Positions 44,573 to 53,451 of a stretch of 64,000 bases of DNA are shown here, in pieces (the first letter of the stretch is position 1; each line of letters starts with the position of its first letter). The stretch is from Paenibacillus sp. BSR1-1 (GTDB taxonomy: Bacteria > Bacillota > Bacilli > Bacillales > Cytobacillaceae): positions 372,001-436,000 of the forward strand of contig NZ_JAQMWQ010000002.1 in the NCBI RefSeq assembly GCF_030403775.1, in the 5' to 3' direction. The position numbers and the translations under genes were made by a program. The notes under the pieces were generated by a model. That model was given only the letters and a program-made list of their open reading frames with translations. It was not told the origin of the DNA and searched no databases.

Positions 44573-44680
44573 ATGCCTATGTGCTGGGTTTTCAAGAGAT
44601 CGACCATACAACACTTATGGCTGTTGGAGGCAAAGGGCTAAACCTTGGGGAACTGTCGAGGATTGAAGGAATTCTGGTGT
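44573..44680 (+). pseudogene. N-terminal stub of a PEP synthase/rifampicin phosphotransferase
   Basis: About 35 residues read AYVLGFQEIDHTT followed by VGGKGLNLGELSRIEGI, the invariant start of the PEP-utilising ATP-grasp enzymes. GGGAGGGG precedes ATG 44573, but one base is missing after the ATG, shifting the frame. Homology stops where the enzyme would continue VPxGF and a different gene begins. A decayed, truncated copy. Confidence 0.8.
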
Positions 44681-45385
44681 CATTATGGATTCTCCATGGG
44701 CCATAACGGCCATTTCACAAAAACAATTTTGGAACGGGAAGGATCTCCAACAGTATGGGGATGGTCAGGTGAGGGGCATTATTTCGGTTGATATTTCGGA
44801 ATGGTACAAACCAGGCATCCTGTTAGGAAAAAAGGCAATCGAATGCACCAAAGAAGAAATTAAAGATGAAGTATGGGAACAGCTGAAAAAAGCTTTAAAT
44901 CACGAAAAAGTGCTGCTTAGGGACGAGGATGTTCACTCTTGGTTTTTGGATCCGGACATCCATTTCGATGATTCTGGCAACATGATCAATAGTGAGCCAT
45001 TGCTCATAAACGAAGTGTTTGCGTGGATCTTAAGACCCTATGCTTTCACTGGTATTCCCAATCTCTTCCTGGCATCCGATTATGTGCGTACGAATACGGG
45101 GATCTAGCGTCGATGGAAGCCGCCAATGAGGCAGCACGAAGAGCGGTGAACGGTATCCTTGATGCAGCTGGTTCAAGAAAAAGGAAGTGCAAAATCTGGG
45201 ACATGTATAAATTTGACCTATTAACCCCCTGGCGTGTTCACGATTGGGTACGCTATCGGAAAGGGCTCCCCTGGGATGGAGGCGCTTCCTTCTTTTCAAG
45301 GGTTGTCAACTTGCTTCTCTATGCAGGCAAATATGCATGGGGAAAAGCCAAAAAGTTCAACTGGTTTCTGAACGTATGGAAATAA
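44676..45385 (+). pseudogene. FAD-dependent oxidoreductase (amine oxidase-like), C-terminal fragment with frameshift
   Basis: Starts abruptly at VIMDSPWAITAISQKQFW and continues to NLFLASDYVRTNTG, where the frame shifts near 45098; it resumes as DLASMEAANEAARRAVNGIL and runs to 45385. The normal protein has an N-terminal FAD-binding half, which is missing. Upstream it is fused to the PEP-synthase stub. The shift fits two extra G bases in the GGGG run. Not expected to be functional. Confidence 0.82.
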
Positions 45386-45475
45386 TAAGGTAATAGATTT
45401 GAAAGAAGAAACGGAAAAAATTCGATCCAAATAATCTTTTCAACTACATCCAAAATAGTAAGCGAATAAAGTAAA

Positions 45476-45520
45476 GAACCTTCCCTCAGCCCATTTATCA
45501 TAGGGGTTGAGGTTTTTTTA
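45476..45520 (+). terminator. Terminator
   Basis: AACCTTCCCTCAGCCC pairs imperfectly with GGGGTTGAGGTT, then a run of Ts, before the vWA operon. Confidence 0.7.
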
Positions 45521-45638
45521 TTAGTTATAGATTACAAGCATGGGTCATAACCAATGGACTTCCTGTATAAAATAAAATGAACTATCAAAAAATGTAAATT
45601 TACCGTCTGTGTTTGTTTACTTGAAGGGAGTTCAATTA

Positions 45639-47876
45639 ATGAAAGGTAAGTATAAACAGCTGGTTGTGACGTTAATCCTGTTAATTTATCCCTTTGCTTT
45701 CTTTACTGTTAAGGCTGAAGCGAAAATGGATCCGCGGATTCCCAAAAATAAGATTGTTGCGCTTGTATATGATGATTCGGGTAGTATGTGGGAACAATCT
45801 GGAACAAGTGGAAAACAGCCCATTGATAATTGGAAATATGCGAATTATGCTCTTCAAAGTTTCACGGCTCTATTAGAGAAGCAGGACCAGCTAAAGGTGG
45901 TATTTATGAGTTCACCAACTGTCGCGAATCCTATTGAATTAGATGAAAGACTTCGGCAGCACGAGATTGATCAAATTCGCGCATGGCAGGGAAAAAAAAA
46001 CACTCCATTGGCTTCTTTACATACGGCCATAAATGAATTGAATAAAGCGGCAGAGAATAATAGAAACTCAGATTTTTGGCTAATCGTATTAACGGACGGA
46101 ATTTTTAATGAATTGAACCATCTTGACCCATCTATTCCGGCCACCCAAATTGATGCGGATAAGAAGGCACTTTTCTCTAGTTTACAAGATTTGAAGGCGA
46201 AGGTGGAGAAAAATGGAACCAGTATCCACACCACCCTGATCCCCATTGAAACCTATTTGAACCCTGAAGAATTATCGATTATGGCTGATTTTAAACGGCA
46301 ATGGAAGGAAAGCTCAGGCGGACTTGTCTTAGAAAGCAAAGGGCAGCTGGATATTATTCAACGGATAAATGAGGTGGCTGCCCTCATGACGAATCGTGAT
46401 CCAGACGAACAGGAGCAGTTTGATTTGAATCCTGTTTGGAAGGGGAATGAATTAGTCCTAAAATCGCCTTTCCCGTTAAGGAGAATTACGCTCCTTGAAC
46501 AGTCAGCGGAAGAAAATGCGTCCTTTCAAATGAAGGAATTTTATATGAACAACCAACGAATTGAAAAGGGGATAGAGGGGCCATTTAAAGTGAAAACCCC
46601 TGATGACCCTGCAAAATTAAATCCACCAATTCGGGGAACCTTCACACACTTTAACAACGTGAATGGTGATGGCGTGATCGAAAAAGGCACCTACAAAATT
46701 GTCTTTGATAAGAACCTAACTGAAGAACAACAGAAGAATATTGAGGTAGTAGCCGAACCTGCAATTGATTTTAAAATCGGTTTCCATAAAATCAACAGCA
46801 ATGGAAGTCTGACGAAGGATCCTTCCGTGTTCTTTAAAGGCAGTAAAATGAGGGTAGAAACAACATTGTTGAAAAGTGACAGCTCCGATGAAGAAATTGA
46901 TATCCGCGATATTGATGTGGGAAGTTTGTTTGAAGTGGAAGCGAAAATAGGTCCAAACAGTCTTCCGCTTCAATATGATCGTAAACTTAATAAATTCATA
47001 GGGGAGTTTACAATACCCAACAATGAAAAAATTCCTGTAAACGTAAAGGTCAATATAAAGGGATTCTATCAACAAGAAAAAAATACGAGCCTGCAGGTAC
47101 TTCCTACTCGTAAATTGAGTTTAGTCGCCAATACCGATTCCTGGACTGCATCGTTAGACAAACTGAATCAGGCACACCCCCTTGTGATCACTCCAATGGT
47201 TAACGGAGAAGAAATCACCGCCGAAGAGCTTAAGAAGATCATGAATCAACTGAAAATAGAATCACCGGGCCATATAAAGATTGAAAAGAAACAAAAAGGA
47301 AATCAAATTTACATTTATCCGAAGAGTTTATCTCCTATTTTTCGAACCTCCGTGGGGGAAGTTCCCCTGCATATGACGCTGCAAGGCCAATACCCTAATG
47401 AAGTCGCCGAAGGCACTTTTACACTGAGGATTGAAGATATCTCGTTTTTTAAGAAATATGGCAAGGATCTCGTTTGGATTTTAATCTTGCTGGCCCTAAT
47501 TGTGTATTTGATTGGAATCATCATTAAACCGAGGTTTGACAAAAACCGTATTTCCATAGAATACAAGCAGAGCCGAAGAAGAGAAAAACTGCGAGAGGCA
47601 CGGGTGATGACAGAGAACTTCCATACCAGCTGGGTACAAAGATGGCTGGTACCCTATCTAGCTGAAAAAAAGAGGATCAGTGATTTAGTATTTAAAGCGG
47701 ATCGAAAGAAAGACCGGGTGCTGCTGGTAAAAGAAAGCCAATACGCTGACTTGATTGTGAGACATGAAAAGCTTTTGGATAGAAGTAAAAAGGCAGACAT
47801 AGCGATTTATCATAACGATGAAATCCAAATTGAGAGAAGTAACAACTATTTGGTATACACATTTAAATCCCATTAA
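45639..47876 (+). CDS. Secreted, membrane-anchored vWA-domain protein
   Basis: 745 residues from ATG 45639, set by GAAGGGAG; the longer GTG frame is rejected. Signal peptide to about residue 28 (FFTVKAEA). A von Willebrand A domain with MIDAS motif DDSGSM at residues 45-50 and a later TDG loop follows. Residues 270-600 are beta-rich, Ig-like. A membrane helix near residue 612 (LVWILILLALIVYLIGIII) precedes a basic cytoplasmic tail of about 110 residues. The topology puts vWA outside and the tail towards the tubulin-like protein encoded next. It may bind a partner or surface ligand through the metal site. Confidence 0.82.
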   Translation: MKGKYKQLVVTLILLIYPFAFFTVKAEAKMDPRIPKNKIVALVYDDSGSMWEQSGTSGKQPIDNWKYANYALQSFTALLEKQDQLKVVFMSSPTVANPIELDERLRQHEIDQIRAWQGKKNTPLASLHTAINELNKAAENNRNSDFWLIVLTDGIFNELNHLDPSIPATQIDADKKALFSSLQDLKAKVEKNGTSIHTTLIPIETYLNPEELSIMADFKRQWKESSGGLVLESKGQLDIIQRINEVAALMTNRDPDEQEQFDLNPVWKGNELVLKSPFPLRRITLLEQSAEENASFQMKEFYMNNQRIEKGIEGPFKVKTPDDPAKLNPPIRGTFTHFNNVNGDGVIEKGTYKIVFDKNLTEEQQKNIEVVAEPAIDFKIGFHKINSNGSLTKDPSVFFKGSKMRVETTLLKSDSSDEEIDIRDIDVGSLFEVEAKIGPNSLPLQYDRKLNKFIGEFTIPNNEKIPVNVKVNIKGFYQQEKNTSLQVLPTRKLSLVANTDSWTASLDKLNQAHPLVITPMVNGEEITAEELKKIMNQLKIESPGHIKIEKKQKGNQIYIYPKSLSPIFRTSVGEVPLHMTLQGQYPNEVAEGTFTLRIEDISFFKKYGKDLVWILILLALIVYLIGIIIKPRFDKNRISIEYKQSRRREKLREARVMTENFHTSWVQRWLVPYLAEKKRISDLVFKADRKKDRVLLVKESQYADLIVRHEKLLDRSKKADIAIYHNDEIQIERSNNYLVYTFKSH

Positions 47877-47901
47877 AAATTCCTAAGAGGGGGCAGCCAG
47901 C

Positions 47902-50900
47902 ATGAGCTTTAACGTTCCAACAATTTTAATCGGTTTAGGCGGTATAGGCAGTAATATTGCCAATATGGTATATGGTCGTATTCCCCCTGAGCAGCGAGGA
48001 AGAGTGGCCATCCATGCGTTTGATACGGATGCCGGCAGCATTGCTCAATTGGATCATTTACGAAACTGTGCGACACAAACAAGCACGAACCATTCTGTTA
48101 ATGAATATCTGCAAGCGAATAAAGAAGTCATAAAATGGTTTCCGAATAATCCTCAAATCAAACGGAAAACGATGACAGATGGAGCCGGCCAGGTTCGGGC
48201 TGTTTCAAGACTCGCCTTTCGCTCAGCGATGTCTGAAGGGAAACTGAATGCTTTGTGGGACGGCATTGAACGAATATTTCCAGTGGATAGCGATTCAAGA
48301 TCGTATAATGTCCGGGTGATTATTATTAGTTCCTTAGTGGGAGGAACCGGCTCCGGGATCTTCCTGCAAATTGCTCTCTATTTACGGGAAATGCTGGAGC
48401 GGAAGTTAGGGTCGGAAAGTGTATTAATCCGCGGCGCTTTTTTACTTCCTGATATTCTAGTAAGAAGTAATACGCTGGACCAAAATGAGTGGGAAGCCGT
48501 CCAAGGGAATGGCTACGCCAGTTTAAAAGAACTGAACGCCATTACCTTAAGTGCATCCGGCAATCATAAGCAAAATGTGACGATCGAACTGGAGTATCGC
48601 CCCAATCAGATTGATTTAGAGGGCAGGACGGCACATGCGATTACCGATAAGCATCTTCCATATGATTTTTGCTTTCTTTTTGATTACGAAAATACGAAAG
48701 GGCAGCATTTGACAAATGTTTCCGAGTATATGGAACAGGTGGCACGTACCGTGTATCTGCAGCTCTTTAGCCCGATATCGGCAAAAAGCTTTTCACAGGA
48801 AGATAATCAAATAAGAAGCTTAGTAGAATCAAATGGGCAGGCTAGGTACTGTGGGTCTGGTGTCGCTTCCTTAACCTACCCGTATGAAGATATTTTGGAT
48901 TATTGTGCATTACAATGGTCTGTGAATGGACTTAATGACACATGGCTTCGATTAGATCAGCTTTTTCATGAAGAAAAAAAGCGCCATGAAGATGACGAAA
49001 GAAATGGAATCCATCATGAAAAGCCACTGATCAGAGAGCTTTATGTGAAATACTTTGATCAGATTGTAAATAACCAAGAAAAACCCAATCCCTTTTTCCG
49101 CCAGCTTGATATGCAAGTTCACCAAATCGAGGATAAAGGAAAAAAAGGCTCTTCGAAGGCAGATTTATTTTTGCATGAGGTGGAGGAATATGCCAAAAGG
49201 GTAATCAAAGAGGATGAAGAGTTAAAAGAGGATTATGAAGAGCATTGTAAGCTTGATGCAGGAAAACTAAAAATAAAAGATCAAGCAAAACAAGAAATAA
49301 ACCGGATGGAAGCAGCCTTGGAAGACTATGCCAAAGAGATTAACAAGAAAATCAATGAAAATAGTCATTTCATTGCCTACCAGGTAATCGATTCTGATTA
49401 TCATTCGCCTAATGGCGGGGACGGAAGTAGGTTTCATTTAAACACGTGGCTGCTGAAAGAGGAATCACCCATCCATCCGGTAGGGGTACGCTATATCCTT
49501 TATAGCATTCACAATAAACTAATCAAGAAGATTTCCAGTTTAAGAGAAGAGAATCGTCTCTTGAAGGAGCAGATGAATCGATATCAAGACATCTATGATT
49601 TAGACCGCAATGATGGTGACGTAGACGATGCAGTCCGCCGCGTTGATAAAGCCTTAAAGCAGGGGTTCCTTTCTAGTATGTTTAGAAATAACTTTAAAGA
49701 TTTTATCAATGAATATACGGAAAAGGCCACGCATCAGTTTAATACGCTGAACCGTTACAAATATTCGATGCTGCTAGAACAAGTCTTTTCAGCTCTCAAT
49801 CAATCCATTAAGGAAATGATCGGGGATTGGCAAAGATTCTTTGACAATTTAATGGAGACAAAAGAAACGCTCACAGGTGAGATTTATCAATTGGCCAGGA
49901 AGTTCGAGGGCGTCAGTGACCCGACAAAAACCTTCGTTCTGGCAGATAAGGAAATGCTGGAACAAACCTGGGAGCGGATTCGCCAATCGGTGGATAATGG
50001 GTTCTTACCGGAGAGCATCTCTCAAAAGATTTATTTAAGTCTATACAACCGCTTCATCGAGCGGAAAAATAATCGCGGCTCAGAGGAATTTTATAAGGAA
50101 ACAAAGGTAGAAGAGTTTTTTAAAGAAAATGTGGTGGCGTTCTGCCGGAAGGAATTGGCCAATAAGCATCAGGATCAATTGGATTTAACCATAATTCAAG
50201 CATTAAAAATAGAAGCAGGCCGATTAGGAAAGGATGTGGACGATTACCTTTATCGCAAGATTAAGGCGATCGAGGAGCTTGCACAGCCTTTTGTTCCCAT
50301 CACGAGTCATTATCGAAGCTTGAAGTTTTGGGGACTCCATTCTGAAAGCTTTAATCTCCTCAGCGAGATGGAAAAGAACGAGTTATTTAATGATAAGCAA
50401 ATTGTTGAAAATGCGTTTGAACGGAATGAAATCGTTTGTTATCGTGCCCATTATGGATTATCGGTCAGTGACTTTAGCAAATTTTCTTCTGGAAAAAATG
50501 GCAAGCCGCCAGGAGTGTATTATGAGGCCTATCATCGCTTAGTGAACAAGCTTAATGAGGATGAAAATCGTACGATTACGCCTCACCTGGATCGAAATTG
50601 GCATCTTCCTGCCTATATGCCCGACTTAAATCCAGAACGGGCTGAGCTTGAAACCAATCGCACGGACCGAGCTTTAATCCTTGGGGTGATCTATGGGTGG
50701 CTCCAGCTGGTCAACTCAGATGGGAAAAGAGTCTATCAATATAGTGGAAATCAGGGCACTAAATTATTACTGAAATTCGGAGAAAAGGTGGAAGAAGATA
50801 CGTTTTTGCTTCATGAAGCCTTACCGCATAATCCTGTCATCTATGATGAAATTTTAGAAAGATTCCAAGAAACGCAGGAAAATCAAATAAAAAATAATCG

Positions 50901-51261
50901 AAATATAGAAGAACACGATTTTATCCTGGGAGCATTAGAAATCTCAAAAGTAAAAAAAGAAGGAATCAGAAATATTTTAGATTTGGTGTTGGCTTATGAT
51001 CTGGAATTTATCTCCGATCCTTCCTTAACCGTAAGGGCTGATCGGTTACGACAATGTTTGTTAAATGAAATCGTCGAATACTTTATGAAGGTTATGAAAC
51101 CGGACTCAGCTAAAAGGGAAGCGGCGAAGTTGATTAAACGGCTCTGGGCTGAATCACTTGTCAGATATAAAACAGCCCAGGATACAGAAGAGTTTAACAA
51201 GTGGATGAATGATATTAATCATAAAATGAGTTCATTAAATCAAGAACAAGTAGTTGTATAA
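47902..51261 (+). CDS. Tubulin/FtsZ-like GTPase (Tubulin_2 family)
   Basis: 1119 residues from ATG 47902 behind AGAGGGGGCAG. The N-terminal fold has TILIGLGGIGSNIANMVYG and the tubulin signature SLVGGTGSGIFLQIALYLRE at residues 144-163, with GGTGSG at 147-152 for phosphate binding. The remaining 700 residues are largely helical with coiled-coil stretches, far longer than FtsZ (about 380). Members of this family are known from comparative genomics as a second FtsZ-like lineage linked to vWA and membrane proteins, with a suspected role in membrane remodelling. No experiment is known to me. Confidence 0.9.
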   Translation: MSFNVPTILIGLGGIGSNIANMVYGRIPPEQRGRVAIHAFDTDAGSIAQLDHLRNCATQTSTNHSVNEYLQANKEVIKWFPNNPQIKRKTMTDGAGQVRAVSRLAFRSAMSEGKLNALWDGIERIFPVDSDSRSYNVRVIIISSLVGGTGSGIFLQIALYLREMLERKLGSESVLIRGAFLLPDILVRSNTLDQNEWEAVQGNGYASLKELNAITLSASGNHKQNVTIELEYRPNQIDLEGRTAHAITDKHLPYDFCFLFDYENTKGQHLTNVSEYMEQVARTVYLQLFSPISAKSFSQEDNQIRSLVESNGQARYCGSGVASLTYPYEDILDYCALQWSVNGLNDTWLRLDQLFHEEKKRHEDDERNGIHHEKPLIRELYVKYFDQIVNNQEKPNPFFRQLDMQVHQIEDKGKKGSSKADLFLHEVEEYAKRVIKEDEELKEDYEEHCKLDAGKLKIKDQAKQEINRMEAALEDYAKEINKKINENSHFIAYQVIDSDYHSPNGGDGSRFHLNTWLLKEESPIHPVGVRYILYSIHNKLIKKISSLREENRLLKEQMNRYQDIYDLDRNDGDVDDAVRRVDKALKQGFLSSMFRNNFKDFINEYTEKATHQFNTLNRYKYSMLLEQVFSALNQSIKEMIGDWQRFFDNLMETKETLTGEIYQLARKFEGVSDPTKTFVLADKEMLEQTWERIRQSVDNGFLPESISQKIYLSLYNRFIERKNNRGSEEFYKETKVEEFFKENVVAFCRKELANKHQDQLDLTIIQALKIEAGRLGKDVDDYLYRKIKAIEELAQPFVPITSHYRSLKFWGLHSESFNLLSEMEKNELFNDKQIVENAFERNEIVCYRAHYGLSVSDFSKFSSGKNGKPPGVYYEAYHRLVNKLNEDENRTITPHLDRNWHLPAYMPDLNPERAELETNRTDRALILGVIYGWLQLVNSDGKRVYQYSGNQGTKLLLKFGEKVEEDTFLLHEALPHNPVIYDEILERFQETQENQIKNNRNIEEHDFILGALEISKVKKEGIRNILDLVLAYDLEFISDPSLTVRADRLRQCLLNEIVEYFMKVMKPDSAKREAAKLIKRLWAESLVRYKTAQDTEEFNKWMNDINHKMSSLNQEQVVV

Positions 51262-51285
51262 GCTTGTGATAAAGGACTGATTCTG

Positions 51286-53451
51286 ATGCACTCCATTGTA
51301 ATACATTTCGGCAAAAAGTATGAAGATTGGCATCTCGTTGAGCCATTTTTTTATAAGCTGCAGAATCATAACGAAGTAATCTTTTACTGGGAGGAGGAAT
51401 CCTCCTCTGAACGTCTCTATTCCTCATTAGTGGATAGAATGATTGAGCATTTAGACCGTCTTCGAATAAAGGATTGGCAGTTGATTATTCTCTTGAACCT
51501 AAATGATGAACGAAATCGACATTTACGTTTAACGACGCAGCTATCAGAAATAAGGAGACAACTACTTTCCCCTTTAAAGGACAAAGGTTTTCATCCGCTT
51601 CAAACCCTATTGCATTTAGTTGACATGATCAAAAGAAATTCTCATTACGCTCCAAACGAGGCAGAGTTAAAAAGGTGCTGGGAGCTGGATCATTTTGGCT
51701 GTCTAGAATCAGACCAACTAGCTTTTGGAATGGGCAATGCCTTTACGAAACAGGAAATAAACAAGCTGGATGAAGAATGGGGAGACACCATCCAGCTCCA
51801 AGATATTGTTTTAGACCAGCCAGATCATGAATTCATGTTGGCTTTAAAAGAGAAATGTGACCGGGTGAGAAGCTGTCTTAAACAGTTGATCATTCGAAAA
51901 AAGGAGCTTTTGGTGAATCTAGGAGAGGTTCAGGCTCATGATTATTGGATGACCTCTCGGCAGCTCGAGATTGTGCTGGAAGATTTTAAGAATAAGCTGA
52001 AGCAAATGATGACGCCCCCTTTGACGCAATCGTTAACGAACTTTTCGCCATCAAAAGAGCTTTCAAGCAGTTTGAAATTTCATGTGGGAATCCAAAGTGA
52101 AATCGGTGATATTCGTTTAATTCGTCAAGAAATCGACCAAAGCTCTCAACGGGAAAGAATGAAAGGGTATTTGGAACTCGCCTATTTCCTTCTGACCATA
52201 TGTCACCATCCCTCCCTTATTGAAAGGATGGACAAGGGAAGTGCGAGTGTGATCCAGGTGACGTTAGAAGAGGAGCGTTTAGAGAAATTACTAAAAAATT
52301 ATTATATTAATCTGGTAAAAGTGAAAAAACAAATAAAGGATCAACTATTACTCCAAAATCAGTTTCATACTAATCGGTTTCGGGATGATGAATTTGCCCC
52401 ATATACGGCGGCAGCGATTGAAAAGAATAGGGATTTCAATCCACCACTCTCGAAACATCCAAGGATTACGTATCATTTCTTCGACCAATGGCAGGATCAG
52501 CTTTATAAAGCAGAAACCATCCTCCTAGATCGCGAAAGGGAACTTCTTCGAAAATCAAGAGAAGCCCTTAAAAAATTGAATGTAGTAAAAAGGAAAAATG
52601 AATTTTTGGAAGAGGAAGAATGGATTGAAATCAATGATTATAAACAGGAATTGGTTGAAAAGATGAGTCTTGTGCACCAACAGGTAATCGACATAGTGCC
52701 TTCTTCGTCAGAAGCTCTTTCTACCTGGAAAAATCAGGTGCCAGGAGCGAAAAAGAAGATGCATTTTCTCCTAGAATTGATTCCTAGCCAGCGCCAGTAC
52801 CAGACGATGGGAGCACTCATTTTTTTCATCTTAATCCTTCCTTTCCTGCCTCTGTGGGCAGCCACTGCATCTCAGAGAGGATGGACATTAAATTTTGCGA
52901 TCGTCTTTGTTGTCATCCTTGCTGTTATCTGCCTGGGGTATATTTTGACAAAACGAACTTCCCATCGACCGATTTGGAAATTTCAAGAACAAACCTATGA
53001 GCACATTGAAAAAATATATCAAATGCAAGTGAATTCACAGCATCAATACAATCATTACCTAAAACAGTTATTCAAGCTTTTTTCGTTACGAAAATATCAC
53101 GAAAAAGTATCCAGCATTGCAGAAGAGAAGAAGGAACAGAATCTGCTCCATCGCTATCACCTTATTAAATTAGAAGAATTTGCACATATGGCAAACCGGC
53201 TGCTTCATATTCTGCAAATGAATATCGAACAGGACTCGGTTAATAAAGATCGAAGTGTTCCGGCTATTAAAATGGAAAAGAGTGTAAACGAGAATCCTAT
53301 ATATTCCCCCTTTCAGCAGTCTGGCTTGCAGGAGGCTGGGAGAAATGGGATCGAAGTATACCTTGGCAGTGCGATTGAACAATATCAATCAACCTATTTC
53401 AATGAAATTGATCAAATTCGGATCCAAGAGGATAAGGTGTATAAACTATGA
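51286..53451 (+). CDS. Coiled-coil membrane protein of the tubulin-like operon
   Basis: 721 residues from ATG 51286 (AAAGGAC upstream). Mostly charged helix; it starts with a Rossmann-like HSIVIHFGKKYEDWHLVE. Two membrane helices lie near residues 507-550 (GALIFFILILPFLPLW and FAIVFVVILAVICLGYIL). The rest of the C-terminus is coiled coil. It probably anchors or bundles the GTPase at the membrane. It overlaps the next gene by four bases. No family recognised. Confidence 0.78.
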   Translation: MHSIVIHFGKKYEDWHLVEPFFYKLQNHNEVIFYWEEESSSERLYSSLVDRMIEHLDRLRIKDWQLIILLNLNDERNRHLRLTTQLSEIRRQLLSPLKDKGFHPLQTLLHLVDMIKRNSHYAPNEAELKRCWELDHFGCLESDQLAFGMGNAFTKQEINKLDEEWGDTIQLQDIVLDQPDHEFMLALKEKCDRVRSCLKQLIIRKKELLVNLGEVQAHDYWMTSRQLEIVLEDFKNKLKQMMTPPLTQSLTNFSPSKELSSSLKFHVGIQSEIGDIRLIRQEIDQSSQRERMKGYLELAYFLLTICHHPSLIERMDKGSASVIQVTLEEERLEKLLKNYYINLVKVKKQIKDQLLLQNQFHTNRFRDDEFAPYTAAAIEKNRDFNPPLSKHPRITYHFFDQWQDQLYKAETILLDRERELLRKSREALKKLNVVKRKNEFLEEEEWIEINDYKQELVEKMSLVHQQVIDIVPSSSEALSTWKNQVPGAKKKMHFLLELIPSQRQYQTMGALIFFILILPFLPLWAATASQRGWTLNFAIVFVVILAVICLGYILTKRTSHRPIWKFQEQTYEHIEKIYQMQVNSQHQYNHYLKQLFKLFSLRKYHEKVSSIAEEKKEQNLLHRYHLIKLEEFAHMANRLLHILQMNIEQDSVNKDRSVPAIKMEKSVNENPIYSPFQQSGLQEAGRNGIEVYLGSAIEQYQSTYFNEIDQIRIQEDKVYKL

